25,775 nt of DNA from an uncultured Clostridia bacterium (GCA_937919015.1 CALFPN010000043.1:1-25775), one strand, 5' to 3'; shown: positions 1 through 8,968, counted from the first letter of the stretch. Program-made: numbers and translations. Notes: generated by a model from the letters alone, not told the origin.

Positions 1-797
1 CATTTATTTTCACAATCGGCGTTTGTGTTGTAAACCTGCCTAAAGTACAGCAGGATGTAGAAAAGAAAGACAGACTGAAATTTAAAGATATTTTTACAGT
101 AATCAAAAGAAATGATCAGCTGAGATGGGCAGTATTGCTGATCCTGCTGTACAATGTTGGTACACAGTTCATCATGGGTGTTGCAACATACTATTTCAAC
201 TATGTATGTAATAATGCCGGCATGCTGTCTGCATTCATGATTAGTGCTTCCGTTGCTGAACTGGCAGGTCTGGTGCTGTTCCCTAAGGTTACAAAAATGC
301 TGTCCAGAAAGAATGCATTCTTCCTGTCCTGCGCACTGCCTCCCATCGGCCTGATTCTGCTGCTGGTTGTTGGTATCGTTTGCCCTACAAACATCGTTCT
401 GACTGCAATCGCAGGTATCATCGTAAAACTGGGTACAGGTCTGGAACTGGGCTGCGCAACAGTATTCCTGGCAGACGTCGTAGACTACGGCGAATATACA
501 ATGGGTAAAAGAAACGAAGGCGTTGTATTCTCCCTGCAGACACTGACTGTTAAATTTACATCCGCTCTGACAGCACTGTCCATCGGTTATGTACTGGAAC
601 TGACAGACTATGTTCCCAACACAGTACAGTCCCTGGCAACACAGAATTCTATTCGTGTACTGATGTGTCTGGTTCCCATCGTTGGTATTGGCCTGGCATA
701 TCTGGTATTCCACAAGAGATATAAACTGGACGAAAGCTTCATGAAGAAAGTCGTTGCAAAAATTACAGGCACAGAACCTACAGAACAGCCTGAATAA
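1..797 (+). CDS. GPH-family sugar:cation symporter, C-terminal part (5' end outside window)
   Basis: The reading frame is open from base 3 and the start lies upstream of the window. The visible ~264 residues are the C-terminal half of a glycoside-pentoside-hexuronide (MelB-type) symporter of the inner membrane, which imports a sugar with Na+ or H+. Several hydrophobic segments follow a charged central loop (VEKKDRLKFKDIF). The family block VVDYGEYTMGKRNEGVVFS is present and matches the conserved cytoplasmic loop of MelB relatives. It ends 15 bases before a galactokinase-family gene and probably shares a transcript with it, so galactose or a galactoside is the likely substrate (inference). The exact sugar cannot be read from this part. 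The ATG at 135 is internal, not the start. Confidence 0.88.
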   Translation, partial: FIFTIGVCVVNLPKVQQDVEKKDRLKFKDIFTVIKRNDQLRWAVLLILLYNVGTQFIMGVATYYFNYVCNNAGMLSAFMISASVAELAGLVLFPKVTKMLSRKNAFFLSCALPPIGLILLLVVGIVCPTNIVLTAIAGIIVKLGTGLELGCATVFLADVVDYGEYTMGKRNEGVVFSLQTLTVKFTSALTALSIGYVLELTDYVPNTVQSLATQNSIRVLMCLVPIVGIGLAYLVFHKRYKLDESFMKKVVAKITGTEPTEQPE

Positions 798-812
798 GAA
801 AGAGGTAATTTT

Positions 813-2096
813 ATGAATAGCAAGGAATTGATCACAGCAATCATCTCCGGTAAATTAGATGATACTTTTGTAAAACTGTATGGTAAAAATGAAAAAATGA
901 TCCAGGCGCAGAAAGAGCGTTATATCCAGGCAGTGAAAAATTTCGAAACATTGTTCCCCGGCAGCGAAGAAATTTCCGTTTTCTCCGCACCCGGCAGAAC
1001 AGAAGTATGCGGCAACCACACAGACCATCAGCATGGCTGTGTGCTGGCTGCAGCAGTTAATCTGGATGCGATTGCAATCGTATCCTTCCACGAAGAGAAC
1101 ATTATCCGTCTGCAGTCTGCAGGCTATGAGCTGGAACATATCGAACTGGATAACCTGCATATTCATCCCGAAGAAAAAGGCACAACAGGTGCCCTGATCA
1201 GAGGTATGGTTGCACAGTTTGCCGATATGGGCGTAAAAGTTGGCGGCTTCAATGCTTTTGTGACATCCGACGTACTGTCCGGCAGTGGCTTGTCTTCCTC
1301 TGCAGCATTTGAAGTACTGATCGGTAACATCATCGACAGACACTACAACGAAGGCAAAGCCGGCGCAGTGAAAATTGCGAAAATGGGTCAGTTTGCAGAA
1401 AACAAATATTTTGGTAAAGAATGTGGTCTGATGGATCAGATGGTTTCTTCCGTAGGCGGCTTCGTATTCATCGACTTTGAAGATACCATGAATCCCATCA
1501 TTGAAAAACATGAATGTGATTTTGAAGAAGGCAACCTGAAACTGATCATCACAGATACAAAAGGCAGCCATGCAGATCTGACAGATGATTATGTATCTGT
1601 TCCTTCCGAAATGAAATTTGTGGCAGCACAGTTTGGCAAAAAAGTGCTGAGAGAAGTGGAAGAAGAAAGATTCTTCAGCTCTCTGGCAACACTGAGAGCT
1701 GTATGCACAGACAGAGCTATTCTGAGAGCTGCACATTTCTATGGGGATAATGCGAGAGTTATGGAAGAAGTAAAAGCGCTGGATGCAAAAGACTTTGAAA
1801 AATTCCTGAGACTGGTTCGTATTTCCGGCAGATCCTCTGCAGAACTGCTGCAGAATCTGTATTCTACAAAAAAACCTGCAGAACAGGGTATCCCTCTGGG
1901 TCTGATGGTAAGTAAAAGAATTCTGGAAGAAAGAGGTTCCTTCAGAGTTCACGGCGGTGGCTTTGCGGGCACAATTCAGGCGTTCGTACCCAATGATCTG
2001 GTTGCGGAATACCAGGAAGGTATGGAATCCCTGTTTGGTGAAGGCTGCTGCTACATCCTGAATATCCGTTCTGTAGGCGGTTATCAGGTAATCTGA
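813..2096 (+). CDS. galK: Galactokinase-family sugar kinase (GHMP superfamily)
   Basis: A 427-residue cytoplasmic kinase expected to phosphorylate galactose at C1, the first step of the Leloir pathway. The galactokinase signature region is GRTEVCGNHTDHQHG (residues 61-75), the GHMP ATP-binding loop is GSGLSSSA (157-164), CGLMDQ carries the probable catalytic Asp208, and the C-terminal GHMP motif is VHGGGFAG. The length is near the usual 380-430. One departure is that the canonical G-E-H-T-D reads G-N-H-T-D here (Asn68), at a position that normally contacts the sugar, so the substrate may not be plain galactose. The start is supported by an AGAGGT site 7-12 bases upstream. It lies 15 bases after the symporter gene and is followed by a strong terminator. 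The family call is firm; the symbol is less so. Confidence 0.85.
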   Translation: MNSKELITAIISGKLDDTFVKLYGKNEKMIQAQKERYIQAVKNFETLFPGSEEISVFSAPGRTEVCGNHTDHQHGCVLAAAVNLDAIAIVSFHEENIIRLQSAGYELEHIELDNLHIHPEEKGTTGALIRGMVAQFADMGVKVGGFNAFVTSDVLSGSGLSSSAAFEVLIGNIIDRHYNEGKAGAVKIAKMGQFAENKYFGKECGLMDQMVSSVGGFVFIDFEDTMNPIIEKHECDFEEGNLKLIITDTKGSHADLTDDYVSVPSEMKFVAAQFGKKVLREVEEERFFSSLATLRAVCTDRAILRAAHFYGDNARVMEEVKALDAKDFEKFLRLVRISGRSSAELLQNLYSTKKPAEQGIPLGLMVSKRILEERGSFRVHGGGFAGTIQAFVPNDLVAEYQEGMESLFGEGCCYILNIRSVGGYQVI

Positions 2097-2154
2097 TAGA
2101 AAGATTCATAACTTCTCCTTACTTATTGTTTAAATAGTATTTTCATATCATAGG

Positions 2155-2207
2155 CTGAGAAAAAAGTTTGATGCGGAAATTAGAAACTTTTTTCTCAGTC
2201 TTTTTTT
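2155..2207 (+). terminator. Intrinsic terminator after the galactokinase gene
   Basis: A perfect 15-bp stem (2155-2169 with 2184-2198, arm CTGAGAAAAAAGTTT) around a 14-base loop is followed directly by TC and seven T. It separates the sugar-uptake operon from the two-component operon. Confidence 0.9.
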
Positions 2208-2320
2208 GGGAAAATGGGAAATATTACTGAAAAGAGGGTCAAAATATGTCCTGAAAGGCCGGAAAAAGCTTTTTCTGTGTAAATTACGGAAAAAATCATC
2301 TGTATGACAACGAAAAAGGA

Positions 2321-2349
2321 TTTCATAAAAGGGTGTTTGATGTTACAAT
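2321..2349 (+). promoter_or_regulatory. Putative promoter of the two-component operon
   Basis: TTTCAT (2321-2326) and TACAAT (2344-2349) are separated by 17 bases, upstream of the response regulator start at 2416. The -10 is good and the -35 weak, as expected for a regulated promoter. The rest of the 2208-2415 gap is AT-rich and shows no other feature I can support. Confidence 0.4.
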
Positions 2350-2415
2350 TTAAAAAGAGAAATTTTATTTTCGTTATTTTTCGAAGGAAAGCGCAGAAGT
2401 TTGCAGGTGATATAG

Positions 2416-4014
2416 ATGAGAACATTTAGCATTATTTTGGTTGATGATGAGCAGCAGATCTTGTTTGGTATGAAAAAAGGCATTGATTGGGAAGAACTGG
2501 GTTTTGAGGTCGTCGGTACAGCTCAGAATGGGAAAGAAGCACTGGAGCTGATCGAAGACTATCATCCGGATCTTTTAATCAGTGATATTAAGATGCCCTT
2601 TATGGATGGACTGGAGCTGGCTAAAGCGATCCATGATACTTATATGAATACCAAGATCATTCTGTTCTCCGGCTGGGATGATTTCGAGTATGCTAGAATG
2701 GCCATCAGCTATGGTGTTTCAGAATATATCATGAAGCCGATCAATTACGATGAGATGAAAAAGCTGCTGGCCAATATGCACCAGGAACTGGAAAAGGAAT
2801 ATGACGAAAAGGTGAACCGTGTTCGTCTGGAAAATGTTTATGCGGCCAGCCTGCCGCTGTTAAGACAGCAGTTCTTTTCACAGCTTGTGACCGAGCCCAT
2901 GGAAGAACATTATCGGGAACAGCAGATCAGAAATCTGAAATTGAATTTTGGATATGATGCCTTTTATATTGTTACTGTGAAAATACGGGAAAATGCTTTG
3001 GAAGACGTATTATCCGCATTGTCTATCAAGGAAATGATTCAGGAGACCTTTGAAAAGATCGCCACGGTGCATGAATTTGGTATGATCGACAAAGAGGTGT
3101 TTTTGCTATGCAATAACAGAAAACATGATATTGAACGGATCACAAGAAGTATAGAAGAAGCCTCTGTTATGATCGAGCGTATTTTTCATGTGGGGATTTC
3201 CTGTGGGATCAGTTCCTGCGGCAGAAGCATAGAGACGCTGCCTTCCTTGTATTCCCAGTCTTTAGAGGCTCTGGATTATAATCTGGTGATCAAAGAAGAA
3301 TGCTATACCTACTACAAAGACGTTTTGCCTTTGCAAAAAGAAGAAAATGACTGGTTTGTTGAGGTGGAAGCTCTGGAAAAGATTCTTACTCATTGTTCGG
3401 AGGAGGAATTAAAAGAAGAGGTGGAAAATCTGCTGCGCAAGCTGCAGTCTGCCCATTATACGCTGAATGAATATCAGATTGTGATTCTGGAGATTTTATT
3501 TACCATTTCCCGTCTGTATAAAAAATATCAGATCACCTTTGCGGAGGAATTTGTAGATTCCAAGAAGATGGCGGTGAAGATCCTGTCGCTGAATACGGGA
3601 GAAGAACTGGATAACTGGCTGATGGAGTACTGCCAGAAGGTGCGGGTGCTGATTCAGAAAAAGCAGGTGGATAACAATGTGATTCTGGCAGAAAATGCGA
3701 AGAAAATCGTTGAGGAGCATTTCAGAGATCCGGCCCTGTCGGTGGAAACGGTATGCAGAGAGCTGCATGTCAGTTCCTCCTTTTTCTCCAAAGTATTCAA
3801 ACAGGAAACGGGCTTGACCTTCTTGAATTATCTGATCAACCGAAGGATGGAGGAAGCAAAAAAGCTGCTGGACAAAACGGATTATAAAAGCCATGTAATC
3901 GGTGAAATGGTGGGCTATCCGGAACCCAATTATTTTAGCTATGTATTTAAGAAAAACTGCGGGGTTTCTCCTGTAAAATATAGAAAACTTGAGGAAACAA
4001 AAAATGGGCAATAA
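2416..4014 (+). CDS. YesN-like response regulator with AraC-type HTH output
   Basis: A 532-residue cytoplasmic regulator. Residues 1-120 form a receiver domain: IILVDDEQQ acidic pocket, phosphoacceptor Asp57 in LLISDIKMP, and the conserved Lys in YIMKPIN. The middle 300 residues are the poorly conserved linker typical of YesN proteins. The last ~100 residues are an AraC/XylS double helix-turn-helix (VCRELHVSSSFFSKVFKQETG, then IGEMVGYPEPNYFSYVFKK). The start has an AGGTGAT site at suitable spacing. It overlaps the kinase gene by 11 bases, so the two are translationally coupled partners. Likely targets are the sugar transport genes nearby (inference). It leads an apparent seven-gene operon. 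Confidence 0.92.
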   Translation: MRTFSIILVDDEQQILFGMKKGIDWEELGFEVVGTAQNGKEALELIEDYHPDLLISDIKMPFMDGLELAKAIHDTYMNTKIILFSGWDDFEYARMAISYGVSEYIMKPINYDEMKKLLANMHQELEKEYDEKVNRVRLENVYAASLPLLRQQFFSQLVTEPMEEHYREQQIRNLKLNFGYDAFYIVTVKIRENALEDVLSALSIKEMIQETFEKIATVHEFGMIDKEVFLLCNNRKHDIERITRSIEEASVMIERIFHVGISCGISSCGRSIETLPSLYSQSLEALDYNLVIKEECYTYYKDVLPLQKEENDWFVEVEALEKILTHCSEEELKEEVENLLRKLQSAHYTLNEYQIVILEILFTISRLYKKYQITFAEEFVDSKKMAVKILSLNTGEELDNWLMEYCQKVRVLIQKKQVDNNVILAENAKKIVEEHFRDPALSVETVCRELHVSSSFFSKVFKQETGLTFLNYLINRRMEEAKKLLDKTDYKSHVIGEMVGYPEPNYFSYVFKKNCGVSPVKYRKLEETKNGQ

Positions 4015-5731
4015 AAAGCTGAGTATTCGCATCTTGTTTCCGCTGGTCATGTCAATTTCCATCATACTGTGTATGATTAGCTGTATGGTGATGTTTTCCC
4101 ATTTCCTTTCCGGTTATTTTGTGGAAGAAGCCGTTGGGGAGATCGGCAAACAGAAGAATTCCCTTGCACAGGGGATCGAAAGAGAAATTGAAGAAATCAG
4201 TGATTTTACAAATGCGATGTATTATCAAAATATTAGGAGCCATGATTTTCAGAGTGACGCCTTTTCGGATTCCCTGAAGGATGTGATCAGGGATGCGCCG
4301 GATCGCATTCATGGCATCGGGGTGTACGATGTAAACGGAAACTGTATCTGGCATTCTGAAAAAATGTCTGATATGCCGGCAATGGGTGCCAATTGGTTTG
4401 TGCAGGCCAAGGATTCCATTGAGATTGTGTATTTCGGTTCCAAAGAGCTTGTTTTTGCGGATGTGATGAAATATGCTTTTCCCGTCAGCCGCCATATAGA
4501 GTATGTGGATCAGGGGATCATGAAATCCGGTGTGCTGCGGGTGCAGTATTATACGGACCCGGTGGAAACGATTTTAAATGAGTATCAGAACAAAAGAACG
4601 GAATACTGCTATTTGCTGGATGAAAACAATCAGCTGATTTATCATCCCTTTATGAAGGCGATCCAGTCGGATTTGTATGAAGAAAAGACGATGGAATTTT
4701 TGGAGGAATGTGATAATTATCTGGTCAAGGTATATGAAGATGCCAAATGGGTGATCGAAAAACAACAGATCGGGTATACCGGCTGGAAGATCATTGTTGT
4801 AAATTCTCTGGCAAATATTCGGGCGGAAAATGTGAGCATTTATTATATGGCATGGCTGATGCTGCTTTTGGTGGGAATCGCGCTGATTGTATTGGATGTT
4901 CTGCTGTTCCGCAATATTACAGATCCGGTATATCAGCTGATGCGTACCATGAAAGAATTCGGGAAAGGCAATTATCAGGTGAAGGCCAGCGAAGACGGGA
5001 TCGGTGAGCTGAAAGTGCTGAGTGAACAGTTTAACCGCATGGCGGACAGGCTGCAAAAACAGATGGATGAGATTCGGGAAAATGAGACAGAAAAAAGAAA
5101 AATGGAAAAGAAGCTCCTGCAGTCTCAGATCAATCCCCATTTCCTGTATAATACGCTGGATTCCATCATTTGGATGATCCAGAGTGGAGAATATAAGGGT
5201 GCGGAGCAGATGGTTTCTCTTCTGGCAAAATTTTTCCGTACTTCCTTGAGCCAGGGGAAAGATATGATTCCTCTGGAAAAAGAACTGGAACATGCCACCA
5301 GCTATCTTGCGATTCAGAATATCCGATTTAAGGATAAATTTGAGTTTTGTGTCCATGCCGATCCGGCATTGCTGAAGTATCTTTGTCCGAAATTATCCAT
5401 CCAGCCTTTGCTGGAAAATGCCATTTATCATGGCATGGAAGGGATGTTTGAGGATGGCGAGATCCATATCAATGTCTATGAAAAAGAGGACATCATTCAT
5501 ATTGAGGTGGTGGATAACGGACTTGGTATGACGGAAGAAAAGATTGATTATATCATGAATAACAAAGTGGTTTCCAGTAAACGTGGTTCCGGTATTGGTG
5601 TTCGTAATGTAAGTGAAAGAATTAAGCTGATTTACGGTGAGGAATACGGTATTTCCATCACAAGCGAACTGGACGAAGGAACGACCGCAACGATAACCAT
5701 TCCTAAGCTGGAGGAAATAGATGAAAAGTAG
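4004..5731 (+). CDS. YesM/LytS-type sensor histidine kinase
   Basis: A membrane kinase of 575 residues from the ATG at 4004. I prefer this to the in-frame TTG at 3989 because GAGG (3991-3994) lies at the right distance from the ATG. An N-terminal membrane segment is followed by an extracellular sensor region of about 240 residues, a second membrane segment (MAWLMLLLVGIALIVLDVLL) and a HAMP linker. The His_kinase block has its phosphoacceptor in QINPHFLYNTLD (His379). The HATPase_c domain has an N-box (LLENAIYHG) and G-boxes (DNGLGM, GSGIGVRNV). It is the partner of the overlapping YesN-like regulator, and its stop overlaps the next gene by 11 bases. In related systems such kinases receive their signal from an anchored sugar-binding protein, which fits the two genes downstream. 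Confidence 0.92.
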   Translation: MGNKKLSIRILFPLVMSISIILCMISCMVMFSHFLSGYFVEEAVGEIGKQKNSLAQGIEREIEEISDFTNAMYYQNIRSHDFQSDAFSDSLKDVIRDAPDRIHGIGVYDVNGNCIWHSEKMSDMPAMGANWFVQAKDSIEIVYFGSKELVFADVMKYAFPVSRHIEYVDQGIMKSGVLRVQYYTDPVETILNEYQNKRTEYCYLLDENNQLIYHPFMKAIQSDLYEEKTMEFLEECDNYLVKVYEDAKWVIEKQQIGYTGWKIIVVNSLANIRAENVSIYYMAWLMLLLVGIALIVLDVLLFRNITDPVYQLMRTMKEFGKGNYQVKASEDGIGELKVLSEQFNRMADRLQKQMDEIRENETEKRKMEKKLLQSQINPHFLYNTLDSIIWMIQSGEYKGAEQMVSLLAKFFRTSLSQGKDMIPLEKELEHATSYLAIQNIRFKDKFEFCVHADPALLKYLCPKLSIQPLLENAIYHGMEGMFEDGEIHINVYEKEDIIHIEVVDNGLGMTEEKIDYIMNNKVVSSKRGSGIGVRNVSERIKLIYGEEYGISITSELDEGTTATITIPKLEEIDEK

Positions 5732-6365
5732 AAACGGGAAGCATTTATTGCTGATGTTTGTGATTTTTTTAATTGCCATGTCTTTGGCGCAATTGATCAC
5801 CCATAGAACGAATGCCCAAAAAAAGAATACGGTGGCAGTGGTTTTGCCTCAGGTGGAGACAAAGGGCCGTTCCGGTGTGATGGACGGCATCCGAGACTAC
5901 GCCATGAATCATGATATTGTTTTAGATGTTTGGTATCGGGAAAGACTGTCATCGGAAGAATTGGCAGAGCTGATTGATGCAGAGATGAAGAATCATGCCA
6001 TCGGTGTTTTGCTGGTGTCTCCGGAATTGTATATGACCGTAAATACGGAAGAGGTCTATGAGTACGGCAATGTGCTTGCAATTACAGATACGATGAAGGA
6101 ACAGTTTTTGTATACAGCAACCTTCAAAGAAAAAGAGGGACAAACATATGCTGTTCCGGTGCCTGCTGCAGTGGTTCACGGACTGGTGCAGGATTCGGAA
6201 GACTTCATTTATCTGAAAAATACCTATGCACAGGGCTATCGCAGCATGGAGATGGTGCAGCAGTATGACCGAACGGGAAATATGGGTAATCTATGTATGG
6301 AGTATCAGAAGGTGGATGGAGCAACCATTGCAACGGGTGAGATCGATGCGCTGCTGGTAGAATAG
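5721..6365 (+). CDS. Membrane-anchored, shortened periplasmic-binding-protein-like protein
   Basis: A 214-residue protein with an N-terminal hydrophobic anchor (HLLLMFVIFLIAMSLAQLI) without a lipobox. Its ectodomain begins like lobe 1 of a type 1 sugar-binding protein or LacI fold (NTVAVVLPQ, then a helix GVMDGIRDYAMNHDIVLDVWY and IGVLLVSPEL). It is much shorter than a full binding protein (300 or more residues), so the second lobe is reduced or rebuilt, and I see no intact sugar-contact set. GGAGG (5709-5713) supports the ATG, and the gene overlaps the kinase by 11 bases. An accessory or co-sensor that touches the kinase ectodomain is my inference. No specific family was recognised, and a ligand-free scaffold is also possible. 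Confidence 0.7.
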   Translation: MKSRNGKHLLLMFVIFLIAMSLAQLITHRTNAQKKNTVAVVLPQVETKGRSGVMDGIRDYAMNHDIVLDVWYRERLSSEELAELIDAEMKNHAIGVLLVSPELYMTVNTEEVYEYGNVLAITDTMKEQFLYTATFKEKEGQTYAVPVPAAVVHGLVQDSEDFIYLKNTYAQGYRSMEMVQQYDRTGNMGNLCMEYQKVDGATIATGEIDALLVE

Positions 6366-6374
6366 GTGAAAGAT

Positions 6375-7361
6375 ATGAAAAGAAGAGTGTTGAAATATGA
6401 TTTCATATGGGTTGTTCTGCTTGGCGTATTGGTGGGAACCATCGGTGCCTGGTTCGTGCCGCAGCAAAAAAATGAATATACACATATCGGCATTGCGGTT
6501 TATAACATGAACGATACATTTATGCGGGATTATGTGGAATATCTGCAGGATTCCATCGATGCCTATGATTTTTCCGGCAAAAAAGTGCTTTATGAGATCT
6601 TTGACGCAGAAAACAGCTTAAAACGGCAGGAAAAGCAGCTACAGTATATGTGTTCCCAGAATTTTGACGTACTGCTCATCAATCTGGTGAAGCAGTCTTC
6701 GGCTGCGAGCATTTTAAACGAAACAGCAGAGCTGGATGTTCCGGTGATCCTGTTCAACAGAGAGACTTATGCAAAGGATCTGTCCATTGCAGATAATATC
6801 TGGTATGTGGGGACGGATGCAAAGGCTGCCGGTGCCATGCAGGGGGGCATGCTCACAAAGGCGTGGAAGGAACAGAAGGAAACCATGGACCGCAACGGAA
6901 ATAATAAACTGGACTATGTGCTGGTGGAAGGGGAGACGGCCCATTTTGATGCAGTGCGTCGTACCAATGGTTTTCTGGAAAACAGCCAAAGTATCCCCCT
7001 GAATCAGCTGGCAAATCTGTCCGCAGAGTGGCAAAGGGCTCTTGCGTATGAAAAATTTGCAGTTCTGGATCGGGAAGTAATTGGAAATGTGGAAGCTGTT
7101 GTCTGCAATAACGATGAAATGGCTCTCGGCATTTATGATTATTATGAAAGAAAGGGACAGGAGCCGCCCTTTATCATCGGCATCAATAACAGTCTGGAAA
7201 TGAATGAAAAAACGGGAGCCGGACAGATTTACAGAACGGTCGATAACGGTATGGAGGAACAGGTGGACTATATCTGTGATCTTTTGGATGGCATATTAAA
7301 GGGTCAGACAGAGGATTTTGAAAAGATATGGTATAGCAAGCCTTATGTTGTCGGCCAGTAA
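6375..7361 (+). CDS. Membrane-anchored MglB-like galactose/glucose-binding protein, probable sensor
   Basis: A 328-residue type 1 periplasmic-binding protein. The ATG at 6375 is preferred over the GTG at 6366 because AGGTGA (6364-6369) precedes it. The N-terminus is an uncleaved-looking anchor (FIWVVLLGVLVGTIGAWFV) with no lipobox cysteine. From memory of E. coli MglB, the sugar contacts line up: Asp47 and Phe49 (D14, F16), Asn in LINLVK (N91), His190/Asp192/Arg196 (H152, D154, R158), Trp219 (W183) and Asn246 (N211). The calcium loop DRNGNNKLD (172-180) and Glu240 are also kept. Asn271 replaces D236. No ABC permease or ATPase genes are adjacent, so it more likely presents galactose or glucose to the kinase than feeds a transporter. 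Confidence 0.85.
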   Translation: MKRRVLKYDFIWVVLLGVLVGTIGAWFVPQQKNEYTHIGIAVYNMNDTFMRDYVEYLQDSIDAYDFSGKKVLYEIFDAENSLKRQEKQLQYMCSQNFDVLLINLVKQSSAASILNETAELDVPVILFNRETYAKDLSIADNIWYVGTDAKAAGAMQGGMLTKAWKEQKETMDRNGNNKLDYVLVEGETAHFDAVRRTNGFLENSQSIPLNQLANLSAEWQRALAYEKFAVLDREVIGNVEAVVCNNDEMALGIYDYYERKGQEPPFIIGINNSLEMNEKTGAGQIYRTVDNGMEEQVDYICDLLDGILKGQTEDFEKIWYSKPYVVGQ

Positions 7362-7404
7362 ATGGCTCTGGTTTGGAAATAGATTGGAAAGTAGGTAAAA
7401 ATAC

Positions 7405-8943
7405 ATGCAGGAAATATTTCAGTCCATTAACGGGATCTTCTCCTTCATCGGGCCTTTGTCCGATTTTCTGTGGGATTTCCCAACGAATTTTGAATGGTAT
7501 GCAGGCATTCCCGTTTTAGGAAATTTCTCTTTTGCCATTATTCTGCTTCTGGGGTCGGGGCTGTATTTCAGCTTTCGTCTGGGTTTTGTACAGGTGAGAG
7601 GTTTTAAAAAAGGCCTTGGCATTATGACAGAAAAAAGAACCATCGATACGGGGATTTCTCCGTTGGCGGCGTTCCTTCTTTCTTCCGCCATGCGCGTGGG
7701 CCCGGGGAATATCCTTGGTGTAACGGGGGCCATTGCTGTGGGCGGCCCCGGCGCGGTATTCTGGATGTGGGTTTCCGCCTTCTTTGGTATGGCGGTTGCC
7801 TATATGGAAGCCGTTCTGGCGCAGATCTTCAAGGAAAAGAAGGAGGATGAATTTGTCGGCGGTCTGCCGTTTTACGGCAGAAAACTGTTGGGGAACAAAG
7901 GCTTTGTGGGCGTGTTCCTGTCTTTGCTGTACATATTGTATGCACTGTGCTGTCTGCCCGCTCAGGGCTTCAACGTGGTTTCTTCCGTGGGCAGAATGGC
8001 AGAGATTGTAACGGGTACTGCCATTGCAACAGATTCTGCCTTTTACTATATTGTTGGGGCAGTGACGATCGTGCTGACGTTTTTCGCGGTGTTTGGCGGT
8101 ATCAGGAAAGTAACAAAATGGACGGACAAAATGGTTCCCGTTATGGCGGTGCTGTATGTAGTGACGGTTCTGGTTCTGATCCTTCTGAATTTCAGCACAG
8201 TTCCTTACTTTTTCAAGGCCGTATTCGGCGGTGCTTTTCATCCAGAGGCCGTATTTGGCGGTATGTTTGGTACGGTTCTTGCCCAGGGCGTGAAACGTGG
8301 GCTGATGTCCAACGAAGCCGGTCAGGGTACCATCACCATGTCCGCAGCGGCGGCGGATGCGAAGCATCCCTGTGAACAGGGGCTGCTGTCGGCCATCGGT
8401 GTTTTTCTGGATACCATGATTATCTGTACATTGTCCGGCTTTGTGGTGGTTATGGCCCACTGCTGGGATGGCCCCAATGCAGAGGCTTGGGGGGCAATGG
8501 ATAAACTGCCGAAATTTACGGAATCTCTGGCGGTGCTGACACCGGGTACATCTTTTAATGCGGTGGTGACGTTTGTCATTACCCTGTGCTTCTGCCTGTT
8601 TGCTTATACCTGCCTTCTGGGGATGATCAGCTTTTCTGAAATCGCAGCCAACCGTATCCGCAAGGATAAAAAGTTCATCAATGGGGTGCGCATGGTTGGT
8701 CTGGCGGTAGCGGCGTTTGGTATCCTTTGTAATATTGCCGGTTTGGAGCTGGGGAACCTGTGGGCCTTCTCCGACTTGGGCAATATCCTGATCGTGTTCT
8801 TTAACGTACCCATCGTGTATGTTGGTGCAAAATATGTGCTTCGCGCAGCGAAGCATTATGAGAAAAATGACGGTACACCCTTTACATCCGAAGTGATCGG
8901 CAGAGATGATTGTCAATACTGGGATGATAAAGCAAAAAACTGA
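7405..8943 (+). CDS. AGCS-family sodium:alanine/glycine symporter
   Basis: A 512-residue polytopic membrane protein of the alanine or glycine:cation symporter family, which imports a small amino acid with Na+. Diagnostic stretches are RVGPGNILGVTGAIAVGGPGAVFWMW with the following FFGMAVAYMEAVLA, and the later GTVLAQGVKRGLMSNEAGQGT, both typical of AGCS proteins. About ten hydrophobic segments are visible and the length is within the family range (450-540). It begins 43 bases after the MglB-like gene with no terminator between, so it appears to be in the same operon. It is followed 25 bases later by a radical SAM gene. Why a sugar-sensing operon contains an amino acid carrier is unclear. Alanine and glycine are family expectations, not shown here. 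Confidence 0.92.
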   Translation: MQEIFQSINGIFSFIGPLSDFLWDFPTNFEWYAGIPVLGNFSFAIILLLGSGLYFSFRLGFVQVRGFKKGLGIMTEKRTIDTGISPLAAFLLSSAMRVGPGNILGVTGAIAVGGPGAVFWMWVSAFFGMAVAYMEAVLAQIFKEKKEDEFVGGLPFYGRKLLGNKGFVGVFLSLLYILYALCCLPAQGFNVVSSVGRMAEIVTGTAIATDSAFYYIVGAVTIVLTFFAVFGGIRKVTKWTDKMVPVMAVLYVVTVLVLILLNFSTVPYFFKAVFGGAFHPEAVFGGMFGTVLAQGVKRGLMSNEAGQGTITMSAAAADAKHPCEQGLLSAIGVFLDTMIICTLSGFVVVMAHCWDGPNAEAWGAMDKLPKFTESLAVLTPGTSFNAVVTFVITLCFCLFAYTCLLGMISFSEIAANRIRKDKKFINGVRMVGLAVAAFGILCNIAGLELGNLWAFSDLGNILIVFFNVPIVYVGAKYVLRAAKHYEKNDGTPFTSEVIGRDDCQYWDDKAKN

Positions 8944-8968
8944 TTTTGAATAGAAATGAGGAAAGAAT

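Noticed and set aside
855..1952. Antisense open frame opposite the galactokinase gene
   Set aside because: The translation is low-complexity and Phe/Cys/His rich, and the sense strand encodes a clear GHMP kinase.
3989..4003. TTG start for the histidine kinase
   Set aside because: The GAGG ribosome site overlaps this TTG and is correctly spaced for the ATG at 4004.
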